The translations under genes were made by a program, and so were the position numbers. The notes below the pieces were generated by a model. That model was not told the origin of the DNA. It ran no database searches and saw only the letters and a list, made by a program, of their open reading frames with translations. This document shows, piece after piece, positions 58,399 to 64,000 of a stretch of 64,000 nucleotides of DNA. This DNA is from Whalleya microplaca. Its lineage: Eukaryota; Ascomycota; Sordariomycetes; Xylariales; Xylariaceae. The stretch's first letter is position 1. Each line of letters starts with the position of its first letter. Location of the stretch: the NCBI GenBank assembly GCA_022497155.1, contig MU385719.1, forward strand, positions 1 through 64,000, in the 5' to 3' direction.

Positions 58399-60791
58399 AT
58401 GGCTAGTATACAGACAATCTTCATCATTGGTAAGTCGCGAAGACTTTCATCCAGTTCAATACCAGACCTAGTATGACCGAAGATTCCAAGATTCCAAGAT
58501 GCCAAGACTCGAGGTGACCTAAGGTGGGTGTTACATTTGACTATGTCATTTGCGGCGGCCCTGTGGGCCTACGTCTTGCTGTTGCCTTCAGCTCAAATAA
58601 CCTCCTAATCTTATACCCATAGTCACTACTGGGATTCTTGCAGTCGTCCCGTATGTGATGGCCCCCGACAGTACCATAGATCCCGAGGTCACGGGCCACC
58701 CCTAGTGGCGGGACCGCAAAAATCAACGGTTTATATATAAAAGTCACCATTTTTAACAATTTATTATAAGCTATATATATAATTTAAAATTAAGCGGCCA
58801 TTTATTTTATATATTTTAACAGTTAATATATATTATGAAAAATATAAAAAAATAATCAATAGATTATATTAAGTTTATATAATTAAATAAAGTTAACGAA
58901 ATCTATAAAAAAATAAAAATAAAAGTTTAATTGTAAATAATAAATTAAGGAAAAATCGTAAAATTATAAGGGTTTTTTATTAATATAAAATAAAGTTATA
59001 ATTATAATAAAAGAATTTTTTAAAACTTTTAAATATTTTATTTTACTATATAATTTTAAATATTATAAATAATATTTATTATATAAAATGTTTATATTTA
59101 ACGTTAATTTTAAAAATAAAAAAAAATCGGGAAAAATAATTTTAAAATTATATTAAGCTATATAAATATAAAATAATATTATTTTTTAAACAAATTTTAA
59201 ATCCGAGTTATATTAAAACGTATATAAAAAATGTCTTAAAAGTGGAGTAAAAGTGGAGACTTTTTACTATGGGAAAAATACCGAGAAAATTTAAACTTTA
59301 ATATAAAATTACCTACATTAAAATTTTAACTTTTTCTTTTTAATTTATATTATTTTAACTATAATACATTTAATATAAATTACCTTTTATTAAACATTAT
59401 TTTATTTTACTTTTAAATTTTAATATTAAAGTCGATTTATTTAATATATTTATAATATTATATTTTATTATAAATATTATAAATATATAAAATTATTTTA
59501 TATTTTTATTAAATATATATATAAATATATTTAAAAATATTTTTTATTATTTTTTAAATTTTATTTTCGATTTAATATATATTATTTAATATAATAATTT
59601 TTATATATTAAACTTCATTATTTTTAAGTATATTTAAACTATATATATAATTTTTTAAAATTTCCAATCCTATTTTTAAATTACTATTTTACTATTAAAA
59701 TATTTATATTTGAAGTATCAGATTTATATCTATTAAAGTGAAGTTATAATAGCTTGTAAAAAACAGTAAGTTTTGTATAGAAATGGCTGATTTTTGCGGT
59801 CCCGGCACTAGGGATGGCCCGTGACCTCGGGACCCATGGTAGCGTCTTCATCACTTTGGGTCTGAGCTGATCCAAGACCAGGCGCTAATCGCGGCATCGG
59901 CTTCCAGCTTGCAAGTCGATTCCAAGCCTTAGGCCACAGAGTCTGCGGAACATATCGACCGCAGACCAAAGATGATCCTTCTATCGCAGAGGTGAGGTTA
60001 CATCGTGGTATCTTCTGTTCAGCCTTGACCGCCTTCTATCTGGCCTATGTGAGACGTGTTCGCTAACTTGAGTGGTGGTGGGACAGCTTTGGGCTAAGGG
60101 TATCAAGGCTTTTGAGGTTGATGTTACGGACGAGGGGTCCGTCATCCAGGCAGCAGAGAATTTTGGCAATCATCCGTTGGACGTACTCATCAATGTTGCT
60201 GGGGTCTACCACCTCTGGGATGACAAACCATTCACGGACCTATCAACTCATGACTACTTGGAACATTTCCAAGTTAATCTCTTGGTAGGTGATCGATCCC
60301 TAGGTTCAGGGCTCCTGGCGTGATCTCTGATCGGCAATTCACCATAGGGTCCATTAATAACTTCAAAGGCATTCCTCCCCGCTTTGAGCCAAGCAGATGC
60401 CCCGAAGATTATTAATATCTCCTCGGACATGGCTAGCATCCAAGGTAAGTCTCATGACAAGCAGCGTCACATGAGGATTTCCCAGTTCTGAAGGATTGTA
60501 TTAGATAATACAGGTGGTAACGCACCGTATCGAGTTTCGAAAACTGGGGTTAACCAGTTGACTAAAACAATGTCCATTGATCTGGCCAAATTCTTGAACT
60601 CCAAAGCGCAGACCTTGGCTATACATCCCGGATATGTCGCTACGAAGATGACAGGCTACTATGGTGAAGATGATATGGATACTTGCATGAGTTCATTAGT
60701 TGACACTATCCAGAGATTTGGAACTCCCGCAGGACATGATATCCCAAATGGAAGTTATGTTAAGTGGAACGGGGAGAAGATGTCCTACTGA
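58399..60791 (+). CDS. Short-chain dehydrogenase/reductase with transposon-bearing intron
   Basis: Classical SDR of 237 residues from exons 58399-58429, 59882-59991, 60087-60284, 60348-60444 and 60514-60791. The first intron is 1452 nt, about twenty times the others, because it contains an AT-rich element with terminal inverted repeats (see next entry). Splicing joins M-A-S-I-Q-T-I-F-I-I-G to A-N-R-G-I-G-F-Q, exactly the NADP-binding T/I-G-A-x-x-G-I-G turn. Later motifs are I-N-V-A-G-V (the N-x-A-G motif) near 84, I-S-S near 138 and the catalytic Y-x-x-x-K in Y-R-V-S-K near 150, so the coding parts are all intact. It resembles fungal CsgA-like carbonyl reductases of unknown substrate. Whether the long AT-rich intron is still spliced efficiently is the open question; if not, the gene is functionally broken. 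Confidence 0.85.
58674..59839. mobile_element. RIP-degraded TIR element, TA-flanked, inside SDR intron
   Basis: An element of about 1.17 kb bounded by 52-bp inverted repeats: 58674-58725 and the reverse complement of 59788-59839 match at about 48 of 52 positions, including GGGACCGCAAAAATCA at the inner edge and TCCCGAGGTCACGGGCCA further out. Both ends are flanked by the dinucleotide TA (58672-58673 and 59840-59841), the target duplicated by Tc1/mariner-type transposons, and long TIRs of this order are known for fungal pogo/Fot1 elements. The inside is extremely AT-rich and stop-ridden, as left by RIP, while the TIRs are not. At this size it is shorter than an autonomous Fot1-like element (about 1.9 kb), so it is a deletion derivative or MITE. 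I could not recognise transposase remnants. Confidence 0.75.
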
Positions 60792-61240
60792 TAAGAAATT
60801 TCTGATGTTATGCAAAATAGAACATCGGCTTTTGTATTCTAGTAGTGCGGCCGGACGACTGTCTACTGCAAACGGAGCTGCTGAGGACCTTAGCCATTAA
60901 CAGCTAGATGTGATAGCACAGGTAAGGCGAATATATTGAACTGGAGAAAGGGAAGTACACTTTGGGAAGAGAGAGGTCCATGGCGGGAATCCTCATTCGG
61001 TATGGGCTTTCAGATGTTTTGTCATGCAACCACCTCCTACGGCAACAACCTCATCTCCAGGGAGATTTCATACATACAACCATCTCCTAATTACCACCTT
61101 AGCATTAGATCAAGTGTATGCAGCAGCACTTCCGCTTACTATTGCAGAACACTGGTTTCTCATCGGGATTTTAAAGCCTGCCTTAGCATACAGTCTTGTG
61201 ATATGATTGGATATTGCTATCCTACGGTTTGTTCATGTAC
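60792..61240. other. Convergent 3' region
   Basis: 449 bp between the dehydrogenase (+) and a minus-strand ORF. An open frame crosses it (60936-61271) without a recognisable motif. Confidence 0.45.
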
Positions 61241-62104
61241 TTATTCTTTCGCCTTAGATCCTGTGGGCTGATAATGGTCGAACAAGATCTTATTCTCCTC
61301 GGTTCGACAAGCTGAGCATTCTCGAAGGTCGTAATTTCCCTTCCGTAAGGCTTCGCGGATCTGGCGTTCATGTCTCGTAAATGGAATCGACCATAATGCT
61401 AATTGACCTGATAGACAGTCGAGATGAAATTGACGATGAACTGGATTCATACGCTCCGCGAATGCTTTGTCCTTCAATGCGCGCACGTGACCGTAGACAT
61501 AAGCCAGCATGACCGAAATTTGATCCCATAAGCCGCCTCCATCCGGCGAATCCAATAGACCATCAATCAAGGAATCAACCAATAGGGGTAGTGATGGAAA
61601 GAAGCCGATCTTGGTGGCATCAACGAGGTTATCCGTTGTAACACCCCAATCAGAAGCGGAGTAGAGGACAGTGGCGACACGCCCATGCCGAAGTCGATCT
61701 GGTGGAGGCGGCAGCGGTGGGGGCCAGACGTCTGCACTGCTTATAGGGCCTGTGTCTTCATCTATCGGGGGCTACATCAAGCGTTGAAACGGTATCGAAG
61801 AAGTGGAATGGAGGAAAAAATAGACACTTGGGGGTTGTGGTGACCATCCTTGTTGGCGTAGTATGGCAGATGCCTGTTCAATATCTGGCACGAGGAGGTG
61901 AAGGTCGAAGACAACAGTAGGCACACCATATCTGCCAATCGCATCCTCAAACCAGAGCGATGTTGGGATTGAGTGCTGAAGTAGGATTCTGCACGGCGCT
62001 AGCCTAGGTAACTCCATGAGAGGGAAATGGTACGCACGGGAGAAAGCGTTGGTGCCGGTAAATAATAATAATAATAATAATAACCGATACTCGTCATTAA
62101 ACAT
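61241..62104 (-). pseudogene. Hypothetical protein ORF broken by one in-frame TAG
   Basis: Two open frames, 62104-61772 and 61771-61241, lie in the same phase and are separated by a single TAG codon (61774-61772). Read through, they give about 287 codons of unknown function, starting M-F-N-D-E-Y-R followed by a leucine run coded by a (TTA)n microsatellite. The first part has V-V-F-D-L-H-L-L-V-P-D and Q-G-W-S-P; the second has S-D-W-G-V-T-T-D-N-L and Y-G-H-V-R-A-L-K. The clean single break suggests a nonsense mutation. CAG to TAG is a CpA-to-TpA change, the RIP type, and a RIP-degraded element sits about 2 kb away; that link is inference. I found no good intron that would remove the stop. Alternatives are a sequencing error or a short unusual intron. 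No family assigned. Confidence 0.5.
62060..62083. repeat. (AAT)n microsatellite
   Basis: About eight AAT units, encoding the leucine run near the N-terminus of the minus-strand hypothetical ORF, so repeat number would change leucine count without shifting frame. Confidence 0.85.
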
Positions 62105-62428
62105 TACAAGTTAAAGAGGCTTTGCAGCTAACATTTATGTTGCAGTCCTGTCTTTTTAAATGTTGTAACAAAGATGGCCAGCGCATCTGGTATGGATGAA
62201 CCCCGCCTAAGTACATATAAAAGTGAGGTATTATTAAAATAACAAATGTCTTATTAATACTTTTTTTTCGTTTCGAGATACGCTAACTAAACGTTTGAAA
62301 ATAAAAGGATAAAAGTAGTCTACTTCCTGGGTGACAATAGCACGGAATATTTGCGGATATGGCTTAAGAGGTAAACCGCGTTTCGGGTTTTCCTCCTTCC
62401 TATACAGCTAACATAGCCAATCTCTCAT
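62105..62428. other. Intergenic region
   Basis: 324 bp between two minus-strand genes, AT-rich with a T-run near 62262-62269. No gene seen. Confidence 0.5.
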
Positions 62429-64000
62429 TCAGTTATTCCCAGAGTCGCGTTCTCTGAACCTACGGAACCGCACCTCTCGTTGCTTCGCTTCCGACTCCAT
62501 CTGACGAAGATTGAGAGGCCTCCCTTCCGCAGGCGAGGAATCGATTGAGCTAGCAGATACGTCTTCGTCATTTTGAACGACGAACCGTTCACCATACAGT
62601 AAGAAAGGCAGAACTGAACTCTTCCATAACAACTCGTGGCCTCGGTGCCTCCAAGTCCGCATCACGCTCCACGAGAGTAGCCCAGCAGTAACAGCGATAT
62701 GCACTGTGGGAAATAATAGCCACCTACGGTCAGTAGTCGTGCATACGGTTGTAGACCAGACCTGACCTAGCACTTCGCTGGGATTATTAATGAGTCCCAT
62801 CCGTAGCTTGTTCGACAGACGGTCAGTAAAAGCCTCCACTATCTCAACGACACCAGAAACCGTTATGCCGTCATCACTGTAGAGTTTCGCGAGCCAGAAC
62901 TCGTCGTGGCAATCGAGCTTCTTTCTCCCACTCGAGTATGAATAGGCGGAGCAGGTTCCATTGAAGGTTGTATCAATAAGAAAACTTGAGAAATCGGACC
63001 ATGCGACTATATCCATGTCGTATATACATCCTCTAGGTGCCGCAGTGTTCTCAATAAAAAAATTGCGGCCTTTGGTGGGATCGGCTTGAAGTAATAGCAA
63101 ACGGTCTTTGTCAGTAACGGACGACATGTTTGTGTCGGTCCAGACTGTATCGTCGACGAGACAAGGGGACTGAATCGCCTGGAAGCGAGTACCGCCGCTA
63201 GTGCCCCATATCATTGCATTGAAATCAAGTGAATCGGTATTATAAATGTCTTCTGTAGTAGCGTTCTGCGGGAATGACCCAATCACATTCGGGACGACAG
63301 GCATCGTGCTAATGAGTGATTCGTTGAGCATGCCGTTTGTTACCGACCCGGTGTAGGAACGAAGGCAGGGATACAGAGTACACGTCACTGAGATATAGTC
63401 TGCAAACCCACCACTTTTTGGGTCCCAGTTTGGTGTGAAGATGGTAACATTCGCGAATGCCCATTGCGACAGGGCTCTCATTTTAGGGGTGACGCGACTG
63501 CTAGCCCAGTCAAGATCATTCCGTGAGGCCGTTACTACTAGTTCTGTGGTATTCGATGAATCTCCAAATTGGGCTTGAATTGTCATTCCGTTGGGTAGGG
63601 TGTAGTTTGTCATTGAATATAGGCGGGGATCGACATTCCAAACTGATCCGTTTTTTGAGTAGGCCTGAGACCAGACTGTTGCTGTCCAGTTGATAGATGA
63701 GATGAAGGAGGTAGTATTAATACAGTAACTGCACATCCCGAGAGTGCTATATATACCACCTATGGAGTTAGAAAACGTACAATTTCCTGTCGGGCAATAT
63801 ATTGCCATAGGCAAGACTCCCTGGTCATCTTCACTTGGAGCGAAGGAATACGCTAGGGTGGCTTGCAAACTGGGGCCATCTAAGGGGCCCCAAATACTAT
63901 TGCCATTGCCTGGCTGGCCAGCCGTGATGTTACGCGATATTGTAAGACGTGAACTGATACCATCCAGTGGAAACTGACAAGTACGAGTCTGGATAGCCTG
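62429..64000 (-). CDS. DUF3176-family membrane protein (5' end outside window)
   Basis: The C-terminal 523 residues of a larger protein whose start lies beyond 64000; the frame is open to the window edge. The visible part begins in an extracellular Cys-rich region: a C-Q-F segment, then Y-C-P-T-G-N-C-T-F and L-G-M-C-S-Y-C, the signature of fungal DUF3176 proteins. Many N-x-S/T sequons follow (for example N-T-T, N-W-T, N-Y-T). A single membrane span appears near the C-terminus (L-L-F-P-T-V-H-I-A-V-T-A-G-L-L), then W-R-H-R-G-H-E-L-L-W-K-S-S, another family hallmark, and a charged cytosolic tail rich in R and E. The function of the family is unknown; it is common and multi-copy in filamentous ascomycetes. 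No sign of disruption. Confidence 0.85.
   Translation of the reverse strand, partial: QAIQTRTCQFPLDGISSRLTISRNITAGQPGNGNSIWGPLDGPSLQATLAYSFAPSEDDQGVLPMAIYCPTGNCTFSNSIGGIYSTLGMCSYCINTTSFISSINWTATVWSQAYSKNGSVWNVDPRLYSMTNYTLPNGMTIQAQFGDSSNTTELVVTASRNDLDWASSRVTPKMRALSQWAFANVTIFTPNWDPKSGGFADYISVTCTLYPCLRSYTGSVTNGMLNESLISTMPVVPNVIGSFPQNATTEDIYNTDSLDFNAMIWGTSGGTRFQAIQSPCLVDDTVWTDTNMSSVTDKDRLLLLQADPTKGRNFFIENTAAPRGCIYDMDIVAWSDFSSFLIDTTFNGTCSAYSYSSGRKKLDCHDEFWLAKLYSDDGITVSGVVEIVEAFTDRLSNKLRMGLINNPSEVLGQVWSTTVCTTTDRRWLLFPTVHIAVTAGLLSWSVMRTWRHRGHELLWKSSVLPFLLYGERFVVQNDEDVSASSIDSSPAEGRPLNLRQMESEAKQREVRFRRFRERDSGNN

Noticed and set aside
1..64000. CRISPR arrays, operons, ribosome binding sites, tRNA or rRNA genes
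   Set aside because: The DNA is fungal nuclear sequence with introns; I saw no tRNA or rRNA-like segment, and the prokaryotic features do not apply.

Overview
The window is fungal nuclear DNA, from a filamentous ascomycete (Pezizomycotina). Most genes are split by short GT-AG introns of about 50-90 nt. The protein families are typical of fungal secondary metabolism: a non-reducing PKS, DMATS prenyltransferase, PaxB-type cyclase, Zn2Cys6 regulator and DUF3176. Two AT-rich islands look RIP-degraded (C-to-T decay of repeats). Sordariomycetes, probably Hypocreales, is my inference from the metabolite gene content; nothing here fixes a species.

Layout. (1) 1-1.66 kb: AT-rich relic of a LINE-type retrotransposon, RNase H end. 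(2) 2.0-19.4 kb: an indole-diterpene-type cluster: P450 (+), DMATS aromatic prenyltransferase (+), P450 (-), PaxM-type FAD epoxidase (-), a multi-pass membrane protein in the PaxA position (+), PaxB-type cyclase (+), P450 (+). The GGPP synthase and the GGPP-indole prenyltransferase (PaxG and PaxC roles) are not in the window. (3) 20.5-44.1 kb: a cluster whose content matches the oosporein pathway: SAT-KS-AT-PT-ACP-ACP-TE PKS of orsellinic-acid type, Zn2Cys6 regulator, FMN reductase, MFS exporter, salicylate-hydroxylase-like FAD monooxygenase, laccase, cupin protein and glutathione S-transferase. (4) 44.5-50.5 kb: a zinc-type-ADH-like oxidoreductase and an adenylation-thiolation-reductase (NRPS-like) carboxylate reductase that may extend the PKS cluster or stand alone. 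(5) 51.3-64 kb: ordinary genes: an Ace2/Swi5-like C2H2 factor, a TauD-type dioxygenase, a short-chain dehydrogenase with a transposon-derived element in its first intron, an ORF broken by one stop, and a DUF3176 membrane protein cut by the window edge.

How they work together (inference from families). In block 2 the FAD enzyme would epoxidise and the PaxB-type enzyme cyclise a prenylated indole core whose first two enzymes lie elsewhere; three P450s and the DMATS would then decorate it. In block 3 the PKS would make orsellinic acid, the FAD monooxygenase would decarboxylate and hydroxylate it, the cupin protein would oxidise it further, and the laccase would couple two units into a bibenzoquinone. 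The MFS protein, GST and Zn2Cys6 protein would handle export, protection and control.

I rebuilt exon structures by hand from splice signals and reading-frame continuity. All spliced models given as intact have consistent phase from start to stop, but the boundaries are predictions without transcript support.
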